64,000 nt of DNA from Ideonella dechloratans (GCF_021049305.1 NZ_CP088082.1:620001-684000), one strand, 5' to 3'. Positions 7,440 to 15,995 are shown, counted from the stretch's first letter. Translations and numbers: made by a program. The notes: generated from the sequence alone by a model not told the origin.

Positions 7440-7981
7440 CAGCCTAACGCAACGCGCCACAACGACGCATAGCGACGCACCACGACAGGCAACCGACGGT
7501 GCAGCTCTTTAACAACTTGCCGGATGAATAGAGGCGAGGCCCGCTCCCCGAGAGCGCGGCGCCAACCTCCTACGCCTGGGCGCGCGCCGTAGAAGCAAAA
7601 GCGCGCGAAATCCTGGCCTCCCTGGTGGAGCGGCCCGCGGGGGTCGTGACGAAGCCATAGGCCAGGTCGAAAGACGCCCACCCGTTCGTGGCGCAGGTAA
7701 CGACGGGCAGAAAGACATGCAGTACCCCCGGCAGCCGGTCGAGGCAAGGCCAGAGCCGGCGCCCGTTTTCACGGGCAACGCGCAGGGGGCGCGGCGCGCG
7801 CACCGAGTCGCATCAATGCCGCAAAGAAGCCCGGTAGGTCGGGCCGGTTGGGCAGACGTAAGCCCCGCAATGGTGAGCCGAAAGCGCCATGACAGCCTGA
7901 GAGAAGGCACACCTCGAACAGCCGCGCACACCAGCGCGGCAACGCGGCCCGCGCCAGGGCAATCCCCCGAAGGACACCGAC
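7440..7981 (+). ncRNA. Long untranslated leader of the early operon
   Basis: About 540 bases without a convincing gene separate the promoter from the first start codon. The stretch holds a boxA-like element (7504-7514), GC-rich imperfect hairpins at about 7535-7600, and a clean hairpin GCCCGTTTTCACGGGC (7761-7776). Open frames here have poor composition and look like shadows. A structured leader with boxA suggests an antitermination nut-type region; a small RNA or riboregulator cannot be excluded. Confidence 0.6.
7504..7514 (+). promoter_or_regulatory. boxA antitermination element
   Basis: GCTCTTTAACA matches the NusB/NusE-binding boxA consensus found in rRNA leaders and lambdoid nut sites. 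It lies about 60 bases after the predicted transcription start, where nut sites normally occur. Supported by intrinsic-terminator-like hairpins inside the operon (9403-9424 and 22315-22343) that transcription must pass. Confidence 0.7.
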
Positions 7982-8335
7982 ATGGACATCCAAATCCGCA
8001 CTGCCGGTATCGGCAAGTGGCCTGTCGTTCGCGCGATGGGCCATGACGTGACGCTGAACCTGTACGGCAGAACGAGCCTGCTGCTCGACCTGCTGTACCG
8101 CGCCGGGATGCTGCCCAGCGTCTCGGCCTACGGCAAGGAAGGTTCCGACGCCCTGTTCATCAACGGCGAGAACCTGGGCACGACCGATCAGACCGTCCAG
8201 TTCGGTATCTGGCGGATGGTCGAGAGCTACCGCACAAGCGGCTACCTGTTCGACGACGACTTCGCGCTTGTCATGCGCGCCGTCGGCGTGGAGCCGGACG
8301 CCGACGAAGAACAGGCCGCCGCCGAGCCGGCGTAG
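7982..8335 (+). CDS. Unknown phage early protein, 117 aa
   Basis: First gene of the long early operon, with GAAGGA ribosome-binding site upstream of ATG. The protein (MDIQIRTAGIGKWPVVRAMG...) is a compact alpha/beta domain ending in an acidic, alanine-rich tail (DADEEQAAAEPA). No family recognised. First genes of such operons often encode antitermination or host-takeover proteins, but there is no sequence proof here. Confidence 0.7.
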   Translation: MDIQIRTAGIGKWPVVRAMGHDVTLNLYGRTSLLLDLLYRAGMLPSVSAYGKEGSDALFINGENLGTTDQTVQFGIWRMVESYRTSGYLFDDDFALVMRAVGVEPDADEEQAAAEPA

Positions 8336-8370
8336 GCCACCCCTCCCAAGCAAGCAAGAAAGGAATCCTC

Positions 8371-9348
8371 ATGAGCCACATCATCGGCATCATCATCGGC
8401 AAGGCGCTGGGCAACTGGCAGCGCATCGACGCCGAGGGCAACAGCATCGCGCCGGCCGCCGGCGACTTCGACGCCCACCCGACCTACGCCGGCATCGCCG
8501 ACGAGGTGATCGACGGCCAGCACCTGGTGCGCGTGCCGGCCTTCTACTACCGCGCCGGCGCCGTGCCCACCGGCGAGCACGCGGGCAAAAAGGCGCTGTG
8601 GGTCAGCCCCGAACCCGCGCCCGGCTTCGAGCTGCACCCCGCGTTCCGCCACCACGGAGCCGAGCTGGCCCAGTTCCACGTCGGGAAGTTCCAGGGCACG
8701 CCGGACGGCGACGACAAGCTGGGCAGCCAGCCCGGCCTGAAGCCGTTGGCCTCCATCAACTTCCCGACCATGCAGGCGCGCGCCGCCGCGCGTGGCGAGG
8801 GCTGGATGCTCTGGAGCATCTACCAGCTCGCGGCCATCCAGGCGCTGCTGCTGATCGAACTGGGCACGCCGGACGCGCAGCAGGCCATCGGCGACGGCAA
8901 CGTGAATGGCGGCGGCGTGCGTGCGGTCGATGACGAAACTGTGGCCCAGGCCACCTGGCGCGGCATCGTCGGCCTGTGGGGCAACGTCTGGCAGATGGTC
9001 GATGGCTTGCAGACCAATGCCGACAGCGAATACCGCATCTGGGCCACCGACGGCAGCCAGACCTACGTGGAAACCGATGTCGAGGCGCCGGGCGATGGCT
9101 GGTTCCGCCGCCGCGCCACCGACCGCGACGCCGGTTTCGACCTGGGCGCGGTGTTCCTGCCCGCCACGACGCGCGACGACCGCGACGAATCGGCCTTCGG
9201 CGACTACTTCTGGAGCTACCCCAACGCCGTGGCCTACCACGGCGGCCATTGGGGCATCGGCCGGCGCGCCGGCGCCTTCCGTCTCAACGTCAACGACGTC
9301 GCGGTGTTCTCGAACTCCCTCATCGGTGGCCGCCTCGCAAAGGTGTAG
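8371..9348 (+). CDS. C-type-lectin-fold (FGE/DGR-target-like) protein
   Basis: A 325-residue protein with the late signature of C-type-lectin folds of the formylglycine-generating-enzyme and DGR variable-protein kind: GLWGNVWQMVDGL (about residues 201-213) and a C-terminal block GGHWGIGRRAGAF followed by a run of Asn/Ser-containing positions and ending in IGGRLAKV (about 291-325). In diversity-generating retroelements that terminal block is the variable repeat. No reverse transcriptase or template repeat is present in this window. Two GC-rich hairpins follow the stop codon. It could display variable ligand-binding surfaces, or simply be a non-diversified relative. Confidence 0.6.
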   Translation: MSHIIGIIIGKALGNWQRIDAEGNSIAPAAGDFDAHPTYAGIADEVIDGQHLVRVPAFYYRAGAVPTGEHAGKKALWVSPEPAPGFELHPAFRHHGAELAQFHVGKFQGTPDGDDKLGSQPGLKPLASINFPTMQARAAARGEGWMLWSIYQLAAIQALLLIELGTPDAQQAIGDGNVNGGGVRAVDDETVAQATWRGIVGLWGNVWQMVDGLQTNADSEYRIWATDGSQTYVETDVEAPGDGWFRRRATDRDAGFDLGAVFLPATTRDDRDESAFGDYFWSYPNAVAYHGGHWGIGRRAGAFRLNVNDVAVFSNSLIGGRLAKV

Positions 9349-9374
9349 TGCCCTCTGTGGCTTGTGTCATGTCC

Positions 9375-9424
9375 GGGGCAGGCCCGCCGAGCGGGCCGCC
9401 CCAAGCGCCCCGTCAGGGGCGCTT
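9375..9424 (+). terminator. Tandem GC-rich hairpins after the lectin-fold gene
   Basis: The first hairpin is GGGGC-A-GGCCCGC / GCGGGCC-GCCCC (9375-9402, 3-base loop). The second is AAGCGCCCC / GGGGCGCTT (9403-9424, 4-base loop GTCA), followed by TCGATTT. The second resembles an intrinsic terminator inside the operon. Tandem GC-rich hairpins just downstream of the variable repeat are also described for DGRs, so two readings are possible. Confidence 0.6.
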
Positions 9425-9452
9425 TCGATTTCCCCCTGAAAGGAGCGCATCC

Positions 9453-9656
9453 ATGAGCGCATCGACAACTGCCTGCGCGGCGGCCACGGCTGCCGCGCGG
9501 CCGGCCCGGCTCGTCAAGTGCCGGGTGAGCGTGAGAACGGCGACGGGCGAGCAGCACAGCTACACCGCCCTGTTCAAGAGCACCTGCGGGGCGGTCATGG
9601 ATGCACTCGACCGCTTCGGGTTCTGCAAAGTCAGCGTGGAGGCGATGCGCGAATGA
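9453..9656 (+). CDS. Small unknown phage protein, 67 aa
   Basis: Starts after AAAGGAG with good spacing. The product (VKCRVSVRTATGEQHSYTALF...) looks like a small beta-rich domain. It overlaps the next start by ATGA, indicating coupled translation in the operon. No family recognised. Confidence 0.7.
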   Translation: MSASTTACAAATAAARPARLVKCRVSVRTATGEQHSYTALFKSTCGAVMDALDRFGFCKVSVEAMRE

Positions 9657-9760
9657 AGGCCCTCAGACGCCTGAAGAAACGCCTCGCCGACTACCGCTAC
9701 TACCGCGCACGCGGCTACGGCATCCGCCGGGCCTGGGAACTGGCCGGGGTGACGCTATGA
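9653..9760 (+). CDS. Very small basic phage protein, 35 aa
   Basis: Flanked by ATGA overlaps on both sides (9653 and 9757), which strongly suggests a translated unit. The product (MKALRRLKKRLADYRYYRAR...) is arginine and tyrosine rich with an amphipathic helix. Function unknown; possibly nucleic-acid binding. Confidence 0.65.
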   Translation: MKALRRLKKRLADYRYYRARGYGIRRAWELAGVTL

Positions 9761-10152
9761 ACCTCGCCACGCTCCCAGGCCCCGGCGACGAGGCCACCTG
9801 GCCGGCCTACACCGGCCACCCCAACGACCCCAGGGCACCCGACGACGAAGGCCGCGACGCGGCCATCGACGAACGTGCCGCCGAGCTGCTGACCGCGCCC
9901 GGCTTCACGCCCTTCAACCCCGCCAACCTCTGCGAGGCCCTTTGCGAAACGGGCGACCCGCAGATCGAGCCGCTTTGCCGCCTTCTGGCCGAGGGCGACA
10001 CGGCGGCGGCTGGCGAGGCGCTGGCGCGCTTGGCGCGCGGCTACTGGGAACCCATTGCCCGCAAGGAAGCGGAGCGCCAGATCGACGCCGAAGCGGACAG
10101 CGCGTGCCGCCGGTGCCGTGGGCGCGGCTGCCGCCGCTGCGAGGCCGACTGA
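9757..10152 (+). CDS. Unknown protein with C-terminal zinc-finger-like cysteines
   Basis: A 131-residue acidic protein ending in CRRCRGRGCRRCEAD, a CxxCxGxGCxxC pattern like the zinc fingers of DnaJ-type proteins. The start overlaps the preceding stop by ATGA. It precedes the putative annealing protein. No catalytic motif is visible. Confidence 0.7.
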   Translation: MNLATLPGPGDEATWPAYTGHPNDPRAPDDEGRDAAIDERAAELLTAPGFTPFNPANLCEALCETGDPQIEPLCRLLAEGDTAAAGEALARLARGYWEPIARKEAERQIDAEADSACRRCRGRGCRRCEAD

Positions 10153-10178
10153 TCGAAACCTACCGGAGAACCCCTCTC

Positions 10179-11282
10179 ATGAACTCCCCCGTGAATCAGG
10201 CCCTGGCCGTGCGCCAGGACTTCGGCGGCACCAGCTCGACCCTGGCCGCCCAGGAAACCGCATCGGCCTACGTGGCCGCCCAGGCCAAGGCCGTTGTCGA
10301 GGCCCGCTACGTGATGGCGCTGCGCCGCCCGCGCCAGTGGGATCAGGTGCGCCAGGACTTGCTCAAGGAGTGCAAGCGCCCCAGCTTCGCCAACAACAAG
10401 TCCGCCTACTACCGCAAGCCCATCGGCGACGGCGTGGAGGGCCTGGGCATTCGCTTTGTCGAGGTGGCCCTGCGCTGCATGACGAACGTGCTGGTCGAAA
10501 CCAGCATGATCTTCGAGGACGAGGGCAAGGAAATCCACCGCGTCAGCGTCACCGACCTGGAATCGAACCTGACCTACCCGCTCGACGTGCGCGTCACGAA
10601 GACGGTGGAGCGGTCGAAGCCGTCCGACGACGGCACCTACATCAGCGTTCGCAAGAACAGCTACAACCGCAACGTCTATACGGTGCCCGCCACCGACGAC
10701 GACCTGCTGAACAAGCGCGCCGCGCAGATTTCCAAGGCCATCCGCACCCTGGGCCTGCGCATCATCCCCGGCGACTTGCAGGACGAGGCCGAGGCCATCA
10801 TCAAGGCCATCCGCCTTGACGAAGCCGCGCGCGACCCCGACACCGAGCGCAAGCGCATCGCCGATGCCTTCGGCGAAATCGGCGTCAAGGCCGCCGACCT
10901 GACCGAATACCTGGGCCACACGCTGGATACCTGCTCGCCGGCCGAGCTGGTCAATCTGCGCGGCATCTACGGTGCCATCCGCGACGGCGAATCCTCGTGG
11001 AAGAGCGTCATGGAGAACAAGGCCGAACAGCAGGCCGGCAAGAGCGGCGGCGCGGGCAATGCCGGCGGCGGGGCTGGCGCCGGCAACGGCTCGAAGGGCG
11101 GCTCGCTGCCGACGTGCAGCGATGAAGCCTTCGAGAAGAAGAAAGCCGGGTGGCGCAAGGCCATCGAGGGCGGCAAGTCGGTGAACGACCTGATCGCAAT
11201 GATTCAGACCAAGGAACTGCTCACCGACGACCAGAAGATGGAAATCGCGTCGTGGGCGACCGAAGGGGGTGCGCAGCAATGA
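10179..11282 (+). CDS. Candidate phage single-strand annealing/recombination protein
   Basis: A 367-residue protein encoded immediately upstream of, and overlapping by ATGA with, a YqaJ/lambda-exonuclease gene, the position normally held by a Bet/RecT/Erf-type annealing protein. Recognisable features are a conserved core (ECKRPSFANNKSAYYRKPIG, GIRFVEVALRCM) and a glycine-rich linker (about residues 295-315) before a small C-terminal helical domain. It does not clearly match RecT, Erf or Sak motifs that I know, so the role is inferred from context; a diverged annealing family is plausible. Confidence 0.55.
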   Translation: MNSPVNQALAVRQDFGGTSSTLAAQETASAYVAAQAKAVVEARYVMALRRPRQWDQVRQDLLKECKRPSFANNKSAYYRKPIGDGVEGLGIRFVEVALRCMTNVLVETSMIFEDEGKEIHRVSVTDLESNLTYPLDVRVTKTVERSKPSDDGTYISVRKNSYNRNVYTVPATDDDLLNKRAAQISKAIRTLGLRIIPGDLQDEAEAIIKAIRLDEAARDPDTERKRIADAFGEIGVKAADLTEYLGHTLDTCSPAELVNLRGIYGAIRDGESSWKSVMENKAEQQAGKSGGAGNAGGGAGAGNGSKGGSLPTCSDEAFEKKKAGWRKAIEGGKSVNDLIAMIQTKELLTDDQKMEIASWATEGGAQQ

Positions 11283-13450
11283 AAATCCACGAACTTGTCC
11301 AGGGCAGCCCGGAATGGCAAGCCTTCCGCCTGACCCACCACGGCGCCAGCGAAGCCGCCGCGATGCTGGGCCTGTCGAAGAAAACGACCCGCTCCGAGCT
11401 GCTGCGCATCAAGCACACCGGCACGCCGAAGGAGTTCTCCGACTGGGTGCAGGTGAACATCCTCGACTACGGGCACCAGGTCGAAGCCCTGGCCCGGCCG
11501 CTGGTCGAGGAAATCATCGGCGACGACCTCTACCCGGTGACGTGCTCGAACGAAGACGAGGGCGGCAACCTGTCGGCGTCCTGCGACGGCCTGACCATGC
11601 TCTACGACACTGCGTTCGAGCACAAGCAATGGAACGAGGCCCTGGCCGCATCGGTGCGCGCCGGCATCCTGCCCGAGGAACACATGCCGCAGTGCCAGCA
11701 GATCATGCTGGTGACGGGCGCCGCGCGCGTGATCTTCGTCGTCTCCGACGGCACGCCCGGCAACCTCGTTTGGGTCGAAGTCCGGCCCGACCCGGAATGG
11801 TTCGACCGCATCCGCGCTGGCTGGGCGCAGTTCGACCGCGACCTGGCCGACTACGTGCTGCCCGAGGCCAAGCCGGCCATCGTCGCCGAACCCGTCCAGG
11901 CGCTGCCCGCCGTGTCGGTGCAGGTGTCCGGCGCGCTGACCGTGGCCGAGAACTTCACGGTGTTCGAGCAGGCTCTGCGCCAGTTTCTCGACGAGCGCCT
12001 GATACGTGAGCCGCAGACCGACCAGGACTTCGCCGACCTCGACCTGCAAATCAAGGCACTGAAGCGCGCCGAGGATGCGCTCGACGCCGCCGAGGCGCAG
12101 ATGCTGGCCCAGGTGTCCGGCGTCGATGCCGCGAAGCGCGCGAAGGATGCGCTGCACAAGCTGACGCGCGACAACCGCCTCATGGCAGAAAAGCTGCTGG
12201 AGAGCGAGAAAAAGCGGCGGCGCGAGGAAAAGATCGAGGCCGCCCGCAAGGCGTTCGCCGACCACTTGGCCGAACTCCAACGCGAAATTGCCGACCTGCG
12301 CCTGGACGTGCCGGCGCCGGACTTCGCGGCCGTCATCAAGGGCCTGAAGACCCTGGCGAGCGTTCAGGACAAGCTCGACACCGCGCTGGCGAACGGCAAG
12401 ATCGCCGCCGACCAGAAGGCCGGCGACCTGCGCACGAAACTGGCCTGGGTGGGCACCAATGCAGCCGAACACCGCGCGCTGCTGCCCGACCTGCAACAGC
12501 TCGCGGTCAAGCCGCTGGACGACTTCAAGCTGGCGATCACGGCCCGCATCGACGCGCACAAGCGGGCCGAGGCCGAGCGACTGGAGGCCGACCGCGCGCG
12601 CATCCGCAAGGAAGAAGCCGAGCGCCTGGAGCGCGAGGCGAAGGACAAGCAGGAGCGCGAGGCGGCCGCCGCCCAGCAACGCTCGCTTGACGAGGCGGAA
12701 GACGCCGCCATCGTGCCGCTGCACCCGGCCAATGCGGCGCTGGAGAACAACGGCCCCGACAGTCTTGCGAGCTACTTCCCTGGCAACGCGGACGCATCGG
12801 CCTTCCTGGGAGTGGACATGGCAGCAGCGCCGGCGGCGGAACTCGTCACGGCCAGCCCCCAGTGCGCGGCCCACAGCCGCCCGATGGGTGGCGGCGGTGG
12901 CGGCAGCCTCTCCACCGCAACGCTGAAGCTGGGCCAGATCAACGAGCGCCTGGCGCCCATCGCGCTGACCGCCGACGGGCTGGCGACGCTGGGCTTCCCC
13001 CATGTCGCCACCGACAAGTCGGCAAAGCTGTACCGCGAGCGCGACTTCCCCCGCATCTGCGCCGCCCTGGTGCGGCACATCCAGACCGTGCAGGCCGGAC
13101 AGCCGGCGCCGGCAACCCAGGCCGCCCCGGCCACAACCCGCAACCCCGAAAGGACTACCGACATGGCAACCCGAGCACCCGCAGCAGCTTTTGACGACGC
13201 CGCCGACTACCAGCACATCCCCATGAAGGAAGTGGAGTCGCACAAGATCAAGGCCGTCGGCTACGACGAAGCCACGCGCACGCTGGCCGTGACGTTCCAG
13301 CGCGGCGCCGGTGCGATCTACCACTACCCGAACGTCGAGCCGCAGGTGTATGCGGACTTCATCGGCGCCGAGTCGCTGGGTTCCTTCTTCGGCGCGCACC
13401 TCCAGAGCCTGCCGTTCAAGAAGTTCCACCCCGAGCAGGTGGCCGCATGA
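11279..13450 (+). CDS. YqaJ-type (lambda exonuclease-like) recombinase nuclease fused to coiled coil and KTSC domain
   Basis: A 723-residue protein, far longer than the 200-250 residues usual for YqaJ exonucleases. Residues 1-200 carry the nuclease fold (VQGSPEWQAFRLTHHGASEAAAML; GHQVEALARPLVEE; SCDGL; EHKQWN, the catalytic Asp/Glu-x-Lys part). Residues 260-480 are a charged coiled coil with ERLEADRARIRKEEAERLER. A short helical domain (about 570-610) follows, and a C-terminal KTSC domain (about 655-723: VGYDEATRTLAVTFQRGAGAIY). It should resect double-strand ends for the annealing partner upstream. ATG at 13163, inside the frame and after AAAGGAC, may start a separate KTSC protein. Confidence 0.85.
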   Translation: MKIHELVQGSPEWQAFRLTHHGASEAAAMLGLSKKTTRSELLRIKHTGTPKEFSDWVQVNILDYGHQVEALARPLVEEIIGDDLYPVTCSNEDEGGNLSASCDGLTMLYDTAFEHKQWNEALAASVRAGILPEEHMPQCQQIMLVTGAARVIFVVSDGTPGNLVWVEVRPDPEWFDRIRAGWAQFDRDLADYVLPEAKPAIVAEPVQALPAVSVQVSGALTVAENFTVFEQALRQFLDERLIREPQTDQDFADLDLQIKALKRAEDALDAAEAQMLAQVSGVDAAKRAKDALHKLTRDNRLMAEKLLESEKKRRREEKIEAARKAFADHLAELQREIADLRLDVPAPDFAAVIKGLKTLASVQDKLDTALANGKIAADQKAGDLRTKLAWVGTNAAEHRALLPDLQQLAVKPLDDFKLAITARIDAHKRAEAERLEADRARIRKEEAERLEREAKDKQEREAAAAQQRSLDEAEDAAIVPLHPANAALENNGPDSLASYFPGNADASAFLGVDMAAAPAAELVTASPQCAAHSRPMGGGGGGSLSTATLKLGQINERLAPIALTADGLATLGFPHVATDKSAKLYRERDFPRICAALVRHIQTVQAGQPAPATQAAPATTRNPERTTDMATRAPAAAFDDAADYQHIPMKEVESHKIKAVGYDEATRTLAVTFQRGAGAIYHYPNVEPQVYADFIGAESLGSFFGAHLQSLPFKKFHPEQVAA

Positions 13451-14862
13451 CCCACGCCGCCCACCATCCTGACGACGAAGCGGTAGATCGCTTCGCGGCC
13501 GAGCTGAAAGCCAAGCTGGCGGACGCTCGGGCGAAGGGGCGCGGCGGCTGGGAAGACAAGGCCCAGGTCAGCGCCCAGGCCCTGTCCGACATGCTGCTGG
13601 CGCACGTCTTCAAGGGCGACCCGCGCGACGTGGCGAACTTCGCCATGTTCCTTCACCAGCGCGGAGAGAGCATCGCACTGGCCGACGGCCCGCGCATGGA
13701 ACACGCCGTCGAGGTGTTCCAGATCGCCGAACAGCGGTGCGCGGAGCACCACGCCGGCGCCGGCCGCCTGATCGAACCCGGCATTGCCGTACAGGCCGGG
13801 CTGATCGCCGCCGCGCCGTTCCTGATCGGCGCGTCGCCCGCGCCCGTGGCCGGAGGCTATCGCGGCGTGTCGTGGCGCGCGAACGGCGAAGCCAACTCCT
13901 ACCACCTGCTGCGCGGCGGGCGCTGGCTCGCCCACATCCTCATGAACGGCGAACTGTTCGTGGGGCAGCAGACCGACATGATGGAGCGCATCGTCATCGC
14001 GCTGGGCGGCCCGGCCCAGCACGGCGGCGCGGCCGAAACCGCGCTCCGCCAGGTGGCCGCCGTCATCCAGCGGTATCAAGCCCCGGCCGGCATCAGCAAG
14101 TACGACGCCATCAGCGAAATCATCGGCATCGTGCAATCGGTGCCGCTGCTCGACGATGCGACCACCGAGGCCCAGACCCGCGAACCGCACGCCAGCCTCG
14201 AAGACCTGCGCACGCGGCTGCTGGCGCCGCGCGACATCGTGCGCGACCCGGATGGATGGTTGAGCCACCCGGACATGCCGGTTTGCGACGAGAGCGTGCG
14301 CTACGACGACCTGCTGGCGGTGTTCGGCATCGAAACCGCGTTCGTCTCCCTGGAGAGCCAGGACGAGAGGCTGGCTGAACGCTACTTCGAGGAATCGGCC
14401 AGCATCGAGGACTGGAACCCGGAGCCGCCAGCCGGCGACGGCTGGGTGCTGCTGGAAATCTACGACACCGAGAACGGCCCCTACGCGATCTTCGGCCGGG
14501 CCATGCCATCCGAAGTCTGGCCGCGCCTCACCAGCGGCACGCCGTTCGACTTCCACGCCCATCTGGTGCGCCAGGCGAAGTTCTCGCGCAACACCTTCGG
14601 CCCCGGCCGTCGCACGCAAGGCGTCTCCGACCACATCCGCAAGGAGCTGGCGGAAATCGCCGAAGCGCCCGACGACCTGGAGGAATGGATTGATGTCGTG
14701 ATTCTGGCTCTCGACGGCGCTTGGCGCACTGGCGCGAGTCCCGAACAGATCATCGCCACGCTGAAGGCAAAGCAGGCCAAGAACGAGGCGAGGACGTGGC
14801 CGGACTGGCGCACGGCCGACCCCAACAAGGCCATCGAGCACAGCAAGGAGACGGCGCCATGA
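13447..14862 (+). CDS. Ea22-like N-terminal region fused to DUF550 nucleotide pyrophosphohydrolase
   Basis: A 471-residue protein. The N-terminus (KGRGGWEDKAQVSAQALSDM, VFKGDPRDVANFAMFLHQRG) resembles phage Ea22-type proteins. The C-terminal 90 residues (FGPGRRTQGVSDHIRKELAE, EWIDVVILALDGAWRTG, WPDWRTADPNKAIEH) match DUF550/MazG-like dNTP pyrophosphohydrolases, with the helix Glu/Asp residues that bind metal. It may trim the dNTP pool during phage replication. Overlaps neighbours by ATGA on both sides. The middle 250 residues are unassigned. Confidence 0.75.
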   Translation: MTHAAHHPDDEAVDRFAAELKAKLADARAKGRGGWEDKAQVSAQALSDMLLAHVFKGDPRDVANFAMFLHQRGESIALADGPRMEHAVEVFQIAEQRCAEHHAGAGRLIEPGIAVQAGLIAAAPFLIGASPAPVAGGYRGVSWRANGEANSYHLLRGGRWLAHILMNGELFVGQQTDMMERIVIALGGPAQHGGAAETALRQVAAVIQRYQAPAGISKYDAISEIIGIVQSVPLLDDATTEAQTREPHASLEDLRTRLLAPRDIVRDPDGWLSHPDMPVCDESVRYDDLLAVFGIETAFVSLESQDERLAERYFEESASIEDWNPEPPAGDGWVLLEIYDTENGPYAIFGRAMPSEVWPRLTSGTPFDFHAHLVRQAKFSRNTFGPGRRTQGVSDHIRKELAEIAEAPDDLEEWIDVVILALDGAWRTGASPEQIIATLKAKQAKNEARTWPDWRTADPNKAIEHSKETAP

Positions 14863-15233
14863 ACAGCAAGGAGTTTCGCGCCGAGCTGGTCAAGATCATG
14901 CCGGGGTACGACTGGACGGTGCATCAGTCCCGCCTCGACTGGCGACTGGAGGCCACCGGCATCCAGTCCAGCGGCTCCAACCGGCTTTCGACCCTCTCCG
15001 TCGTCCGGGTCGAGCGGGAAGGCCAGAAGCCGGTCTATGAAGCCAAGTCGGCCGGATACGGACGGCGGGCCAGGTGGCTCCACACGCACAAGGACGGCAC
15101 GCTCGCGCGCGCCTTGCGCGGGCTTCAGGACTACTACGAGGCCGTCGCCAGCACGCACTACAGCCACGCCGGGGCGCTGAAGCATGGGCGGAAAGCCAAG
15201 GACGCGCCGGCGGCGACGGAGGCCGCCCCATGA
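14859..15233 (+). CDS. Unknown phage protein, 124 aa
   Basis: Coupled by ATGA to both neighbours. The product (MNSKEFRAELVKIMPGYDWTV...) appears to be a small alpha/beta domain with conserved tryptophans and a basic tail (HGRKAKDAPAATEAAP). Similar short proteins accompany DUF550 and DUF4406 genes in phages, but no function is known to me. Confidence 0.7.
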   Translation: MNSKEFRAELVKIMPGYDWTVHQSRLDWRLEATGIQSSGSNRLSTLSVVRVEREGQKPVYEAKSAGYGRRARWLHTHKDGTLARALRGLQDYYEAVASTHYSHAGALKHGRKAKDAPAATEAAP

Positions 15234-15553
15234 AGCGCATCTACATCAGCGGGCCGATGTCGGGAATGCCGGAGCACAACTTCCCCGCGTTCAACGCCGA
15301 GGCCGCCAGGTTGCGCGCCCTGGGCTACGACGTGGTGAATCCGGCGGAACTCAACCCCGAGCCTGAAAAGACCTGGCACGACTGCCTGCGCACCGACCTG
15401 ATGGAGCTGCTGACCTGCGACGCCATCGCGTTGCTGGCCGGCTGGCAGAAGTCCGCCGGCGCCCACCTGGAGATACACGTCGCCCACCGCGTCGGTATCG
15501 ACATCGTGGAAGCCAAGGACATCCACCAGGGCGCGGCGCTCGCCGCCGCGTAG
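15230..15553 (+). CDS. DUF4406 nucleoside deoxyribosyltransferase-like protein
   Basis: A 107-residue protein of the DUF4406 family: IYISGPMSGMPEHNFPAFNA at the N-terminus, NPAELNPEPEKTW in the middle and LTCDAIALLAGWQKSAGAHL toward the end. The fold is related to nucleoside 2-deoxyribosyltransferases; the conserved glutamate of the AHLEIHVAHRVG helix is in place. A role in nucleotide metabolism is likely but the substrate is unknown. Start overlaps the previous stop by ATGA. Confidence 0.85.
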   Translation: MKRIYISGPMSGMPEHNFPAFNAEAARLRALGYDVVNPAELNPEPEKTWHDCLRTDLMELLTCDAIALLAGWQKSAGAHLEIHVAHRVGIDIVEAKDIHQGAALAAA

Positions 15554-15608
15554 GAGCCACACACGCCGGAAGGCCGTGTTCATCAACCAACCGTGAAAGG
15601 AAGAACCC

Positions 15609-15968
15609 ATGAGCAAGCCACTCAATGAAAACCTCCAGTCCGTCCGGGTCGAAACCGAGGACGGCGACCCGATGCCCATCATGGACGTGGCGGGCGACAA
15701 GTTCAGCGAACTTATCAACGCCGTCACCGCGCACAACAAGGCCGGCACGCTGACGCTGAAAGTCGCCATCAAGCCCTCCACCGCCGGCGCCCTGGCCGTC
15801 AAGGCCGAGGTGAGCATCACCAAGCCCAAGGGCCTGCCGGCCGAGTCCCTGCTGTGGGCCACGCCGGAAGGCAACCTCATGGCCGAAGACCCGCGCCAGA
15901 CCAAGCTCGATCTGAAGTCCGTCGCGCCGGAGCCGGTGCGCGAACTGAAGTCCGTCACCGCCGCTTAA
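15609..15968 (+). CDS. Unknown phage protein preceding DUF2303, 119 aa
   Basis: A 119-residue protein with GAAAGGA upstream of ATG. The sequence (LIDAV-like FSELINAVTAHNKAGTLTLK, then beta strands and a conserved ESLLWATPEGNLMAEDPRQ) is typical of a short gene that travels next to DUF2303 in phage recombination/replication modules. Function not known. Confidence 0.75.
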   Translation: MSKPLNENLQSVRVETEDGDPMPIMDVAGDKFSELINAVTAHNKAGTLTLKVAIKPSTAGALAVKAEVSITKPKGLPAESLLWATPEGNLMAEDPRQTKLDLKSVAPEPVRELKSVTAA

Positions 15969-15995
15969 CCACCACCTCAACCAGGAGTTTTTTTC

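Noticed and set aside
7509..7931. Minus-strand 140-residue frame in the leader
   Set aside because: Cys, Arg and Leu-rich shadow-like translation with no start context, opposite a probable structured leader.
8371..9348. A complete diversity-generating retroelement
   Set aside because: No reverse transcriptase (YxDD) frame and no second copy of the terminal block in the window; only target-like features are supported.
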